Part shown: positions 26,701 through 39,660 of the stretch, in pieces | How positions within the stretch are numbered: the first letter of the stretch is position 1 | How the letters are laid out: the number at the start of each line of letters is the position of its first letter | Origin: Andrena cerasifolii | Lineage: Eukaryota > Arthropoda > Insecta > Hymenoptera > Andrenidae | Direction: 5' to 3' | Assembly: GCF_050908995.1 (NCBI RefSeq) | Contig: NC_135125.1 | Coordinates: 16,269,011 to 16,333,010, forward strand | Length of the DNA stretch: 64,000 nt | The notes under the pieces: model-generated | The model's database searches: none | Seen by the model: only the letters and a program-made list of their open reading frames with translations | Told to the model about the DNA's origin: nothing | Program-made: the position numbers and the translations under genes

Positions 26701-27598
26701 TATTGTATTAGCAGCATAGAGGATTACCTCGCGTTTCAACATATTTAATATACTTTCGAAAGAATGGTCACTTTTCTTTTATCGAATACTATTTTAATCA
26801 AATAAATTACATACATTAATGATAACCTTGCCATTAAACATCGTTTAATAATAACAGGAATGATTGCACAGGCGATATTCACTACCGTGACAAACAATAT
26901 GTATTTATATACGTGTGAGCATGCTTTGTGCATAAATGTAGGATATGTTTGAAATTTGATTTTAATTACAAGCACCGTAAAGCAGATTTGGAGAACCACC
27001 AGAATGTGGTAACGTAATGCCCTGAAGCATGATGACCTTTCGATATTAAAGAAAATAATTATCTTGATTCATAATGATTCGTTTTTTAATACTTGTCCAT
27101 TGCTATACTCAAAGTTAGATGAAAATAATCGTCATAGTTTAAATGGTCTTTTTCGTAGTATCTTGTAGATTAATGTAATTTTTTGATAAAAAGAAAACAT
27201 CTATAACTTATGTATAAGGGATTTGTGTTTTAAGTACCTTGTGAATTTTAGTTTTTCAAATTTCTTGCATTTATATTCAATTTAATTTTGAGTTATGTCA
27301 TTTTAACATTCGGAACGAATTTGTACAAATTGCATTTGGACCGGACACTAGTATCTTTTTCTTTCTTTCTTTTCTGCGCAAAGAGTACACAGAATACACA
27401 CTTAGTGATGTTCATCTTGTACATTGACATGAAAAGTCCTTCTTACAACCTTCACGTATTATTAACTCATCGTTGTAGTGATTTCGTCTGTGCATTCATT
27501 CATAATTACAATTACACAGGAACATGCAATATATGTTAATGAAGAATGTTAAAATGATAGATATAAATCTTCTTTAAAATTTTTATATATTATATATG

Positions 27599-27658
<60 letters not shown>

Positions 27659-28920
27659 AATACATATACACACGTTCAAGAATCTACTACAATAAGTTGC
27701 ATAGTATTTTTACTCTCTTCTCAGCAACAGGAGCAGGACCCCACAAATTTGTACATTGCAAACCTACCATTGAGCTTCAAAGAAAATGATGTTGAAGGTT
27801 TACTCGCTCAATATGGGCAAGTTATCTCAACGCGCATATTACGTGATACCGCCGGACAAAGTAAAGGTGTTGGATTCGCGAGGTTAGCACTGTTTGCATT
27901 TGCTCTTAGTATCGCGGAGCTGTTATTTAAAATTCCTCTGACATTCCGAACGCCGTATCTCTGCTTCAGAATGGAGTCCAAAGAAAAATGTGAACAGATA
28001 ATACAAATGTTCAATGGGAAGGCTCTGCAAGGGGCTAAGGATCCTCTATTGGTGAAATTCGCTGATGGCGGCAACAAGAAAAAATCATTATACAAAAGTA
28101 CAATATGGAGAGAAACTGGAGAGGTAATTGGCGTTGTTGAAGTAATCATTAAGCAGCGCGCGATGCACAGTTTTTAATAATGCTACGTGTATTGTTATAG
28201 AACATGGCTTTGAATTACGATACAAGCGGCGTTGGTCAAAACGGGGTTGCAACCACTCATATGCTACCTGCAGCCACTCTAACACAATACAGTCGTCATT
28301 ACGGCCAAGCTTTACCTGGTTACAGTGTACCAGGAACCCCTTGGGTCACTCCATACTTAGTGCAGACAGCCCCTCCACACATGCAACAGGTCGACGTGAG
28401 TTTTTGTACACATTTTTTGCTGTCTTTGTTACGCTTCTCTAGCACTTTTGCGCACTCCCTTGACACGGTTTTTATACTAAGCTCAAGGTGTAGCTCGACA
28501 TTAATAACAGAGATGCTTGAACTTTGGAATTCATCGCAGACTTTATGTTACAGATGATGCCATCAGCTGATCCTAGCAACCCACAATACAGTATGATTCC
28601 TCAGCTTACTACACAAATGTCTACATTGCATCTTGGCACTGGTTCCGTAAGTATTTTATCCTGATGCTTCCTGAACATTTTAGTTCCGTCCTCTGTTTAA
28701 GAATGTTTCTCAACACATCAATGTCTGTTCGCTTCTGGTTGTAAATTATTGAAAATCTTTTGTTTTTCAGTACATAGCAGCAAGCCCGCATCCCTATCCT
28801 TACACTACTTACCCTCCTAGCATTATTCATACCATGCCATTGGGTGATTCTGAACAAACAAGTAATGCGGCATCTCCTGATGACTCCTACCAACAATACC
28901 AAGCTCAGCAGCCCAAGTAG
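21339..28920 (+). CDS. shep: alan shepard, RNA-binding protein (3' nine exons, 5' incomplete)
   Basis: RBMS-family single-stranded nucleic-acid-binding protein, in flies a neuronal regulator of mRNA and insulator activity. Exons: 21339-21758, 22814-23028, 23196-23254, 23436-23527, 27725-27882, 27970-28123, 28201-28395, 28554-28646, 28771-28920. All introns are GT/AG and the phases join without a stop, giving 511 residues. The N-terminal part is Gly-rich, then has Ala runs of 11 and 8. RRM1 (about residues 189-260) has RNP2 LYIRGL and RNP1 KGYGFVDF, the latter split by an intron. RRM2 (about 269-345) has RNP2 LYIANL and RNP1 KGVGFARM. The tail is rich in Pro, Tyr and Gln and ends QQYQAQQPK. 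The stretch YGGQRVPTASSP through the RRMs closely resembles fly shep. The start codon lies upstream, outside the window or unrecognised. Donors at 23528 and 28396 each have a nearby alternative GT. Confidence 0.93.
23661..23709 (+). repeat. (CT)n microsatellite
   Basis: An uninterrupted CT dinucleotide tract within a wider pyrimidine-rich stretch (about 23610-23790), starting some 130 bp after the donor of the exon ending 23527. In pre-mRNA it would be a long polypyrimidine tract, a potential site for PTB-like splicing factors; this role is inference. Confidence 0.9.
27583..27656 (+). repeat. (TA)n microsatellite before a shep acceptor
   Basis: An alternating TA tract with a few interruptions ends about 70 bp upstream of the acceptor at 27724, which opens the RRM2 exon. 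It is self-complementary and likely length-variable. Confidence 0.85.
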
Positions 28921-30661
28921 GCTACGGTTTTTAGGTATAAACAATATTTTTCAACGGTTTCCTAATTCAATCACCATATACTGGGATCGGTTTTGAGGAG
29001 GCGAGAGTTATTGGGTTCACTTAGAAGAAACAAAAACAAATGATGGTATTTCAGATACGATTACACCGAGGGTTACGTAAGTTAGGAGAGCCACACCTGT
29101 TGATACGAAGGATTATATTAATGAAGAATAGATGAGACTAAATACATTACATAAAGTCAGATAAGATTCTTCCTCATGATAATTGACTTGCCAGCCATCT
29201 TTTATACATTTTATCCACCAGATAAAATAGGTGAAAGTAGTTAATATTTTCCAACGATTAGAGAATGAATGTTGTCATAAGAAAGGAACGGGGTTACGAG
29301 TGCTCGTGTCTACATCTACGTTTATTCGGCACCGGCACGGCTCCACTCGCTGTGCATCGCCGACGCATCATTACGACAGTGACGGAACAAAAAAAAAATT
29401 GATATTCTGCGACGGACAGTTTAGTGTCAAGCTGATAGGCTTCCAGGATTAACTTTAGGTATTACATTTACTAAGGAGACGATAAGTCGAAGCTGAACGC
29501 TTGAGAGTGTGAATAAATATTTTAACAAAAAAAAAACTGTAAACTATAAAAGAAACGCTGCTCAGAAATATACAAAGGAGAATTCTTCCCAAGAAATAAT
29601 AATAATAATAAATGTAAACAGAGAAAAAAAGCACTTCCAAATGCTAGAGTTGATAATGAAAGAAAAAAAAAACACGCATTCAGATTCAGTTGATTGTAAA
29701 TCAGTGGTACCAACCGGACTCGTGCCAGCTGGCTGGCCGGTGGCTGGGCTGCGAAAGAAGAGGCGTTGATCAGCGTTTCTTTCTCGCGAGGATGCTGAGG
29801 AAAAGACTCTTCCTTAACAGCGCACAACCACCCCATCCACAAAACTGCACTCTCATCACATTTGTTTCTTTTCGTTCTCTTCTGTTTCGTTCAGACATTC
29901 CAAGCCAAGGCACATATATTGTATGTATGCATCGCCGCGCGGAGATTTTTATCTACTTTTTACGAGTACAGTTCGCGTTCTCTTTTTTTAAAATCACGTA
30001 CGACTATATATTTTATGGACGAAAAAGAAGCGAAGATTTAAAAGAAGAAGCTGGGAGAAGAAGATAAATAAACAAAGTGAAGCTTTATTTCTAAACAAAA
30101 AAAATATAAAAAAAAAACGAAAGAAAGAAAAGAAAAAAAGAAAAGAAGAATAACTTCAGGATATATGTAATATTATTATTGTAACAAGAACGAAAGGAAC
30201 ATAGTACTTTTTAGAGGATTTATATTTATGAGTACAGTTACTACGAATCGATATCAGTTTTAATTGTACAGTGAATACAGATATTTTTTTTAGAATTGTG
30301 CCTTTTTCAGACAAATCCGCTAGACAAGGGATCTGCTGAAAAAAAATATTATAATATATTTTTACGTCGGGTATGTAAATGCGAAACTTGAGCCAAATTT
30401 TCATCTTCTAGTTAAGGGAATATAATTGTCTTTGCGTTTGTAGCCAGTTAAATGTCCACTGCGTTCGTTTTTTGGTTACGAATTCGAATAGATTTTGTAT
30501 GTGTATAGTTGCCACTTGACGGGATTGGACGGGCCGGAAACCACCGCATAGACGGTCCGTTTTGTGGAGTCTAGGAACAAAAAAGAAAAAAAAAAGAAAA
30601 AGAAATCAAACGGCGGATCATTGTAAACCGAAGGTATTTCAGCACCGCCCGAGAAGAAAGA

Positions 30662-30678
30662 GAGCGAGAGAGCGAGAG

Positions 30679-30716
<38 letters not shown>
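30662..30716 (+). repeat. (GA)n microsatellite
   Basis: GA-rich tract with a nearly pure GAGAGA core, inside the presumed shep 3' UTR. Similar tracts follow at 31446 and 33641. Confidence 0.9.
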
Positions 30717-30717
<1 letters not shown>

Positions 30718-31445
30718 AAGAGAGAGAGATAGAGAGAGAATGAGAGACAGTAGGCTTGTTACGACGGGGATACGATAGATAGAGTGTAAATTAATTTATT
30801 ATATCGAACGAACGAATAACGCGTTACTAAATGAACGAAGATATAAATGGGACTGGAGGTGAACGATAGGCGGAGAGGATCGAACGCGCGACGAAAACGG
30901 GGAAAAGACGAGGGGGAAGGTGTAGAAGTCGAAGGATTTTTTCTATCTACTACGCGATATCTCGAGTAAGAAAAAGGGAAAAAGAAGGAAGAAAAGAATA
31001 AAACACACTCCTCTCCTGCGTTCCTCTAAGCCCGTTTTTTTTTCTACATCCGGCACAGTTTTCATGTTGTCTGACTTAGATCGAGTCGGGGAGGAACGAT
31101 TTAGCAGAAAGCTTTCTACCAAATATTGCGAGCTCCGGGCTCGAAGTGGCGGGCAGGTAGTTAGATAGAGATTAGAGGCGATCGTAGCTATTATTATAAT
31201 ATTACAATAATATGCTGTATTATTATAATTAACGATTACTATTATTGACGTCATCTAAAGTATGAAAGATTTTTACACTGTTGAGACTTGAAGTAAATAA
31301 TATATTTAGTTTATTTTGGTACATCACGATTTGATGACAAGAGATAAAAGATGAGAAAAAAAAGTGGTATGAGCTATTTTTTAAGAGACCGATTATTACT
31401 CGATTTGAGTCCATGCATTAAGGGAGATTAAAAAAAAATAAAGAG

Positions 31446-31461
31446 AGAAAGAGAGAGAGAG

Positions 31462-31493
<32 letters not shown>
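31446..31493 (+). repeat. (GA)n microsatellite
   Basis: Second GA tract in the presumed shep 3' UTR, beginning with AAAGAGAG and broken once by GCGAGA. Confidence 0.9.
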
Positions 31494-31496
<3 letters not shown>

Positions 31497-33640
31497 TAGA
31501 GGCGAAAGGGAAAACCTATTTGCGAGCGTGTAATTGTTGCACAAGCGATATTGTCACCACGACTGACAACAAAAATCACATGTGATTAAATAGTGAATTT
31601 TGAAGAATTTTACTAATAGACTTGTACTAAATAACTAATTAATTATTGTGACGACCAAACAAACGAGCAGCCATTAGTTGCTGACCGAGCGGAAGAACGA
31701 TGGTTCGGCCGACGAGGAGAGGGGGAAAAAAAGGAGAATATGAAAGAAAGAAACGCCAGCTCCCGCAGATTACGGAGCCGCACTTGAGAGCGGGTAGAGG
31801 GGGAGGAGAGAGGGAGAGAGAGAAAGAGAAAACGAAAAATCGGAGTGCACGGCATAAACGAGCGAAAGGGAACGAAGAAAGAAAGCGGGCGAATGAGAGT
31901 AAGAGTGAAAGGGATTATATAAAAAAAAGAAAAGAAGAAAAATGCGCGAGCTAAAGGTTGAAAGAGGGAGGAGAGCGTGAGACGAGGAGAGACAGAGAGC
32001 GAGTGCATGGGGAAGAGAGCGAGCGCGGTAACTATTGTATAGAAGAACACACCGTGAAGAGAGAGGACACAGCGAGAGATGTTGTGTAGTTAGTGTTGAC
32101 TATGAATAGGCTAGGCACCATTTTGGATAGGAAGTAATCGATTTAAGTGATTAAGTTTAGGTAGATAGTTAGATGATAGTTAGGATTAACTAAGCTGCCT
32201 CTCCGTGTTGAACGATACATATAGGTGGAGGCACCGTTCAGCCTATGCACCTCGCACCCGTCAAGACTGACTGGCTATTCATATTAATGATAAATATATA
32301 TTATTCTACAACATATTATTCTACTGTAATATAAATAGTAAGGACTGCTTGCTGCGCACCGCGGGTCGGGTGCTTGGGCTGGCCGGGCGTGGTTTAAACC
32401 GAGAACACCCAATCTTTTTTGGAAACCTCGTTTTCCAAGCAATGCTGCTTTCCGTAAAAAAAAGCTTTTCTCTAGAACTCTAGCGTGTAGCCTCTTTCTA
32501 GATTAGAAATCACAACACTGTAGTCGTAGGCTGATTGTAGAGAGATGAGAATAAAATGAGAGAAACCGTAGGGTGTTTTTTAAGTAAACAAAATAATTAT
32601 AACAAAAAAAAAATACGAAAACGTAACGTTAGTCGAACGAGTATCGGCTTAAGCGAGAAGTGGCGAGGCCCCGCGGTTCACACTTTTCTTACGGCGGCGC
32701 CGAGCGCGCGCCGCCACCACTTCGACTTGTACAGTCCTTAGGTTCATCGGGAGTTTTTAAGTCATTTGTTTTTCTTACATTGTTAAGCGACAGGTTTCTT
32801 TTTTCTCTAGCTGTAACGAGAGGATCGCCGTTTTCTTTCTATCGTCCCTTCCGACCCTCCCCCTCCCCCTCCCCGCCCCGCCATTTTTTTTTCTCTCCTT
32901 ACGTCTTCGTTCCGCTGATCCCTCCCCGTCCGTCTCTGTCGTTTGTCGCAAAGAGGAGACGAAGGACATGTAACTCTCTCCAGAAACGATACCGTACCGT
33001 CTGCTTGATCTTTTTTATTTTATTTTTTTTTTTTTGGGGGGGTTTTTCGTTTTTCGTTTCTTACCATGATATTGTTATGCGGTTGTGCGACCAATGAGAA
33101 CATGATAGAGATGCAACGTTGAAACGTCGAATTAGCCAGTTCGCACGCGTACGAGGAATCGATATAAGAGAGGAAAGGGAATGATGGAGAAGAAGAAATG
33201 GAACTTAGGTTCGGATTAATTTAAGATGGCGAGGCATAGCACGTAATGAAATTTCTAGATTAAGGCAAGTGTGTCATAGCTAGTTAAGAAAAAAAAATAG
33301 GGACTCTTAGAAGTCGATAGGTGCTGTAATAAAGAAGAAGATGAAGAGGAAAAAAAACAAAACAAAGTTTAACAACGGTCAGAATTAGATTTTTCATGAA
33401 ACTCGAAATAAGAACAGGGCATACGCCACTAAAAGTGCCCTTAGTTTATTTTGGATCGTTTAAAAACGCTAGTCTTTGTGTGAGATAATGTGGGGGTTAG
33501 ATAGGGTCTTCTAAGAAAACGATAAAAAAAATGGAAAAACCGAGAAAAAAAGATACAAACGAATACTGACAACAAGAGAGAGAAAGAGAGATATAGCGAG
33601 AACGCAAGAGCGAGAGAGAGTGATGCAAAAAAAGATGTGA

Positions 33641-33668
33641 GAGAGAGAGAGAGAGAGAGAGAGAGTGC

Positions 33669-33698
<30 letters not shown>
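33641..33698 (+). repeat. (GA)n microsatellite
   Basis: Third and longest GA tract, interrupted by GTGC, in the presumed shep 3' UTR. Open frames on both strands here (alternating Arg/Glu or Leu/Ser) are by-products of the repeat. Confidence 0.9.
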
Positions 33699-33700
<2 letters not shown>

Positions 33701-35189
33701 CCGGAGCATGGGTGTGTGTAGGTGTATGCATAATTTATGAGATGCGTACTTCAAAAGGAAAGAAAGCAAAAAAGAAAGAAAAGAAAACATCTGCCCATTA
33801 CACACAACACACAGACTGCAGACACACTGTTACTGTAAACTGCACACTGCGTGTGCACGCTCTGAGGCGTCGCTCTACACCACTTTGTACACGGGGTGTG
33901 CACCGTGAATACAGTTTTAGAGTTACTTACAAGTATGGTTTGGTATATTTCAAAGTGAAAGAATCAAATTCTTAATTATTATCGTCCCTTATTTTTGATC
34001 AATAAACGATCTGTTTTGGGGATTTATTCGAATAATTTTCTTTTCCTTTCCTCAGTTGTTTTTGCCGCGAGCCGCTGACAATCTCTCACGCATCCTTATC
34101 GCAAGATAGAAAGGAGAGAAAGAGTGAATCCCCAAATGCCTTGGCGATACCTGCCTCCCGCGCACTGCGCGTCTTTCTTGTGCTCTTCCATCTGTAGTTT
34201 AGAGATTCCGTTGAAAAGTAAACTCTGCCGTTCTGTTTCGCCCAGTTTCCGTTACCCACGGGCAGTTACAACTGCGAGGAAGGAACATATAGAGTCTGTA
34301 AAATAAAAATCTTACTCTCCGTACAAAACGATCAGTGACTGTATCTACACTGTTACTCCACGATATGAATGCCTTCCGTCGCATCGAGAGTAGCGACTAC
34401 TGTAACATGCCTTTTTCAAAGTGGAAATAAAGAAGCCCTGACACTTCTTCTTGGTGTCCCTTTAGGACTGAAACAGAGCTTAAGCGAGTTGAGAAGAGAC
34501 AGGGGAGCACACACACACACACGTTCTTCGCCATTGGGCATCGGTTAAACGGACACATATATAGTATTTGTTAACGTGTAGCAGAGTACAGCATTTGCAA
34601 TAGACTGAAACAACAATTGTCCTTTGTAAGTAATGTTTAAAGTCGTAAGGCCCCCCACATTATCCTAACGTATTGCGTAATTACATCCAGCGTCCGCCTC
34701 TAATTATAAAAGAAGAAGACGAAGAGAACTGACGGTAGAGAATTGTTTCTTGCGTGACCGCGGAGAATTGACGCGCCATTAGGGACGAAAACGAAGCCTT
34801 TTTTCCTCAGTACTTTTATTGACATCTTTACCACGCTGACATGCGATTTGTACTGTCCCGAGTAAAATGATTTCTGATTTCTGCGCAATAATGGCGATTC
34901 GAGATTCTTAAAACTGAGACACGAGACGAAAACGAGAGACGAGGTGCTGGCAATGTACGAACGATTAACTAGATCTCCTCTTTTGTCAATTAAGTGGTGG
35001 TTTTGTAATGATGTAAAATACGAGGGTAAATTAAAAAGAAAAAAAAAAAGAAAAACTGACGCATTGCGGAGACTCATTGAAATAAAGGTGCGAATCTGAT
35101 TTGACGCCTAGAGCTTTTTCTTAGGATATTAGAACACTTCGGTCAGAGGCGCGCGTTCTATTTTCTTTTTTTTTTATTTTGTAAATGTA

Positions 35190-35195
35190 TTTATT
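35190..35195 (-). terminator. Candidate Wdr12 poly(A) signal
   Basis: TTTATT on the top strand is AATAAA on the Wdr12 strand, about 325 nt after the Wdr12 stop. A second lies at 35173-35178. Confidence 0.3.
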
Positions 35196-35409
35196 TTTAC
35201 GAGAACAAGTCTAACTGGCTTTGTATGTACGTCGTCTCCCGATTTGCATTCACGTTGATTTTGAATGCGTTGTTGCAGCTTACGCAGCATGACCGTTTGT
35301 TTCTATTATTTTACAATTGACGCATGATTTCGTGATCGACACGTTTCGTGAAGGGGATATATCAAATTCTATTTCGTTTAGAGCGGTTATATTGTTTGAT
35401 TTAAGGTAT

Positions 35410-35415
35410 AATAAA
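35410..35415 (+). terminator. shep: Candidate distal shep poly(A) signal
   Basis: AATAAA about 105 bp before the convergent Wdr12 stop codon. It is the last candidate before Wdr12; earlier ones lie at 35081, 34001 and 30067. If used, the shep transcript would overlap the Wdr12 3' UTR. Confidence 0.3.
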
Positions 35416-35520
35416 TACTAAAATAATAAAAAAAAAGAAGCTTATCCTTATTAATTTGCACTATATATAGGCGACTTTGTCTGTTGTATTTAAAAAAAAT
35501 TACACGACATTAATTTATCG

Positions 35521-37444
35521 CTAATGAACGACATGTTTCGACTTGAATATTCTTACAGTGTTATCTGCACCCCCAGACACCATGAACTTGGGATTCGACC
35601 AGTTGCAACACAATACCTTATCCTCGTGACCGGAAAGGTCAAATAACGGCGCTTTGGGACTGTAAAGAAACAGACATTTTTTTTTTTAAACAGTCGTTCG
35701 CATCCCTCTGTAACTACGTAATTATAAATTATCCAACCTCCTGGTGTCCCAAAGTTTCATATCGTTGTCGTATGCTCCCGAGATAAAGAGGCTTTCGTTC
35801 ACAGTGGACCATCGCACCGATTGCACCCACTGCGTGTGAGATGTGAATATTGTTTTCACAAGTGTTCCTTCTAAAATAAATTTACAATTATTATTATAGA
35901 GTTCGCAATGCTTCCTAATCCTATAACAGAAATCAATCGAGACCTGTGGATCGTGGATCGTACAATCTGATGTGCCTATCAGCAGACGCTGTTACGACAG
36001 CGCGGCACAACGGAGAATAATCGATATCAAAGAAACTTTTATTCCCAGCAAGTTCGTGTTTTATTCCCCCCAATTCCGTGTCCCATACTTTCATCGTATG
36101 ATCCCAGGAGGACGTTATTACTTCCGTTGTATCCGACCACACTATGCCGCTGATAGCTTCTTTGTGGCCTTTCATCGTTCGCGTGGGCACCTACGCGATG
36201 CAATCGCACATTATACTAAATTTTTAAATTATACACGTATCTTTTACCAATTGTTTTGCTTACTCTAGTCTTGCCGTGTTCTGATTTCAACTTTTTCGAG
36301 GTGGATTCACCGTCTTCGTTCTCGTCTTGATTAGCTGAGGAGATCAACAAGGATAAAGCACATCGAACATTCCTTTCCACCGTTAAGTAGCTTCAATTCT
36401 CATTATATTATGAAGTATATTTACAAGTCGACCAGATTTTGAGCATCGTGTCCCAGGCTCCAGTTGCCATCAACGTTTTGTCGTAGTTAATGCTGACTGC
36501 TTCTAATCCGCGCTCGTGCCCTCTGCATACGTGTATGCAATCTACTGAATTCTCTGCGATATTCCAGTCCCATATTATGGCCGTTTGATCGTGAGACGCA
36601 CTGTACGTTTAAACGGAACATAAGAATTCTTTAGAAAGCTAGATTTTAGTTTTCGTGGTTTCATTGATTACCTAACGAAGCTGCCAGTATCGGAACTCAA
36701 TGATATCCATGCTACTGCTTTAATGGGTGACGTGTGGCCAGGAATTACAAGATGATGTTTTCCTTTCGATGTCCAGATGTGCAGTGTATTGTCGTAGCAG
36801 CCTGTTAATATCCTATTAAACACATTATTTAGCGTAAAGCAATTATCTTTCCAAACCATATATGCTTTTTACAAATGACATGAAATAGAACCATTTCTCG
36901 CAAACAGCAACAGCAGATACCCAATCGTCGTGTATAAGGCAATCCTGCGGCTCTGGCGGTGGATACTTTTCAACGTATTCTACATTTATCACCTCCTCTG
37001 TGGAAACACCTCTTTCCACTATGTGCTCGGATAACGCGGTACGTAGAAATTGAGAACACACCAAAAAATCAAATTCTGTGTCGCTCTGTATATCGCTCGA
37101 TTCTAGAATTGGAATAAGCAATTACGCGAATCGATGTAATTCATTACAGTTTAGTGAGTGGCGTACAAACGGCATTATACCTTTCAATAGTTCATTTACT
37201 AGGGTATTTAATTCATTCGGCACGATAGATGTGTGCACAGACAGTGGGAAGTCTGGCACGGCATATCTAGAATTTGGAAAATCTGTTTAGCATGTATACG
37301 CTTAAGTATATGTATGACGGCAAGTAGGCTAACCTCTCAGTGCGTTTAATGAGAAACAAGTGGAAAACGCACTTACTGTTCTTGTTTGGTAACGAATCTT
37401 ATTTGTATTTGTGGAGTATCGTTGTTTACGCTGTTATTAGCCAT
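35521..37444 (-). CDS. Wdr12: WDR12 / Ytm1 ribosome biogenesis protein, complete
   Basis: WD-repeat subunit of the nucleolar PeBoW complex (Pes1-Bop1-WDR12), needed for 28S rRNA maturation and 60S assembly. Nine exons, in transcript order: 37444-37377, 37266-37181, 37102-36892, 36812-36672, 36600-36425, 36334-36264, 36190-35944, 35870-35738, 35659-35521. All are GT/AG and phases agree, giving 423 residues, the length I recall for human WDR12. The N-terminal NLE (ubiquitin-like) domain starts IQIRFVTKQEQ; in the family it binds Midasin. The following DCLIHDDWVSAV and ILTGCYDNTLHIW, FVSASHDQTAIIWD, ATGAWDTMLKIWS, ITSSWDHTMKVWD, ASADRHIRLYD, ISGAYDNDMKLWD and VSGGADNTVRIF are seven WD repeats. 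An acidic linker with KKLK sits between blades. The start ATG is the first in the exon. The gene converges on shep. Confidence 0.96.
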
Positions 37445-37719
37445 TGTGGCGTTTCTATTATTTGTACGACGCTTGCGTTCCTTATATAAATCATAAATCG
37501 TGGAGTGGACGCCACACGTGTATGCTACATTTTAAACCACCTTCTATCGATGCCAAGATCGATTACTCGAAACAATCGAAACCTACAACTTATTTGAAAT
37601 TCGATTACTGTTCTCGACTGCTGTTTCTGTAAGGTCCAAAGATAAAATTCTTCTTATGGATAGTTCTTTTATGTATTTATAATCAGTGTTCGTGATAGAT
37701 TTAGAACTTATTTATATAC

Positions 37720-38165
37720 TTAAGGGGGTAGACACGGGTAATGCAGCGCGCTGTATACCGACACAATCTGGCCCGAAACATGGGTTCGGGATTTTTCGTT
37801 TTTCGTCCTTATATGAGCAGATTTGGGGCTGGGCGAGGTCTCATTCGAACGAGGAAGGTTCAATGCGGAGCGCTCTGCTCATGGTTCAACGAGATTGTGT
37901 TGACATGTAATAATATCAGTGTCCAAAGTAAAGCAAAAGTCGACAAAATATACCCGCAGAATCCAAGCATTTTTAGGTCACTAAAAGAGTTTTGTGACTC
38001 AAACGGTGAGCAGAGCGCTCCGCATTGAACCTTCCTCTTTCGAATGAGACCTCGCCCAGCCCCAAATCTGCTCATATAAGGACGAAAAACGAAAAATCCC
38101 GAACCCATGTTTCGGGCCAGATTGTGTCGGTATACAGCGCGCTGCATTACCTGCATTACCCATGA
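37720..38165. mobile_element. Long-TIR MITE, copy 1 (TTAA at left end)
   Basis: TTAA at 37720-37723 is followed by GGGGGTAGACACGGGTAATG. A left arm of about 150 bp (37724-37880) recurs inverted at about 38010-38160, so both strands encode near-identical spurious peptides. The right end is altered: it has CATTACCTGCATTACCC in place of the expected terminus and lacks TTAA. A second copy lies at 46048-46422 in the opposite orientation. Confidence 0.8.
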
Positions 38166-38745
38166 CACGTCACGTGACCTGGCCGATTCGGCAGGTCGGT
38201 ATTACAGCATTTTTTTCTGCACAGAAATGGTAATACCGATAGATCGACGATTACCCGGTGAACGCGAGAGGGAGCTGTTTGCTATTTCTGTATTCTATTC
38301 TGAATAAGGAAAGAAATTCTCAGCTGTTCCGTTATACTTATAAAAATTTAAACGGAAAGTCGGCTGGTACTGTAAACGTAGAAAATTCATTGTATATTTC
38401 AATTACTTGAAATGTGCTTATGCTACAATATTCTACGTTAGCAGTAAGGAATTCTAAGTGAAAAGGGAAAATAGATGAGGGAATGTCCCCAGAAAATGAA
38501 ATTTGTTAGGTTAGACATTTTTTTATTAGCAAAGCACCGAAACAGAACATGAAATACACTTATTACACGTCCTCTGCAGAAAGCAGTTATCAACAAACAT
38601 TATATATACAAAATTGTATTGAATGTTGAATTGGGCTAGTGAAAATGCGCAGACTGGATACGCGAGATTATTATGTGGTCGGCTCCTCGAAGTGACAGAA
38701 AATATAACCTAAATATATGCTATATGACAACAAATGTTTAGTGGC

Positions 38746-39265
38746 TATTTCAGCTTCAAAGGCATCGCCTTAAAGTAGCAAACAAGAGCTACGCCTTTCA
38801 TGGGCCTTTAAACAGTTCTCGGTTAATGTGATACTTTTGAAAGACTCGAAGCTTGTAATTTCTGAATAGTATTCCATGGGCACTAGTTGCAAAATTTTCT
38901 TCAATATCGACTTATTATCAAAGGAAATCTATGGTATTCTTAAGGAAATACCATAGATATTTGAAATTTGGATAGGAATATGTAAAAGGTATTTCTGAAT
39001 AATAATACAGTTTGTTTCAAGTTTCTTTCAATATATTTGCATAAAAGGTCTTTACAGTGTTACAATAAAGTATAAGGTATATAAAGTCACTATTTTCTTG
39101 TGATTACTATCAAGGTTTCCATCATTCCGTCGAAATATTCCGAAGTTAAAACCTGTAAGAAGAAAAATATTTTTAGTAACTTGACTTGTCTATTATTGAA
39201 AATGGGAGAAACGTTACATCATTTAGTCACGTATGAAAATATATTAGTAAAGGGAATAATTTTAT
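38746..39265 (+). repeat. Left border duplication of the satellite locus
   Basis: This segment matches the sequence beside the right end of the satellite array. TTTCAGCTTCAAAGGCATCG (38751) parallels the junction at 44466, GGATAGGAATATGTAAAAGG (38970) parallels 44526, and CGTATGAAAATATATTAGTA (39230) parallels 45097. The first block is itself related to the end of a satellite monomer. Confidence 0.7.
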
Positions 39266-39660
39266 TGTGCAACATACTGATTGAAATTAGTCGTTTTAGA
39301 TTTTATGTTTCCGGTAAGATTTAATATTAATTCCTACCACTCGTAGCACTGTAATCTTATTTTAGAATCAGTCGGTAACGTTGGGTGCGACACTAGAAGC
39401 GGCCAATTCAGCAACTACCTACTCTGAAATCTGTTGAAATGCTGTGCGTGTGTGCGTGCTTGTATATGTGTGACATGTTTAGAGTTTAGAGTGTGCCAAT
39501 GCGATGTAACTAATCTCACATACTGTAACTAGAGCGATTATTAATCGTGTATATTTCTGCTTTACAGGTAAGGAATTTTTACATAAAAGACGTTAAACCG
39601 GCTGCATTTTCGACTGGGTTCATTGATATGAAATTTGCACAAGATACTGCTTCAGCCGAA

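Larger units (their letters stand above)
23528..27724 (+). other. 4.2-kb shep intron
   Basis: This intron separates the end of RRM1 from the start of RRM2. Apart from a CT microsatellite near its 5' end and a TA microsatellite just before its 3' acceptor, I see only AT-rich sequence without a supported exon, repeat element or RNA gene. Confidence 0.8.
28921..35415 (+). other. shep: Probable long shep 3' UTR (extended, purine-rich)
   Basis: About 6.5 kb follow the shep stop without any supported coding exon, up to the convergent Wdr12 gene. Candidate poly(A) signals AATAAA lie at 30067, 34001, 35081 and 35410. The top strand is strikingly purine-rich, with several GA dinucleotide tracts and A-rich and T-rich runs. 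Very long 3' UTRs are known for neuronal RNA-binding-protein genes in insects, which fits shep; the actual end is not visible from sequence alone. Confidence 0.5.

Noticed and set aside
31643..33975. Frames of 84 to 145 residues in the GA-rich stretch after shep
   Set aside because: Low-complexity sequence with no domain; better explained as 3' UTR composition.
37741..38168. Matching open frames on opposite strands (MQRAVYRHNLARN...)
   Set aside because: The identical peptides arise because the region is a palindrome (long inverted repeats of a MITE).
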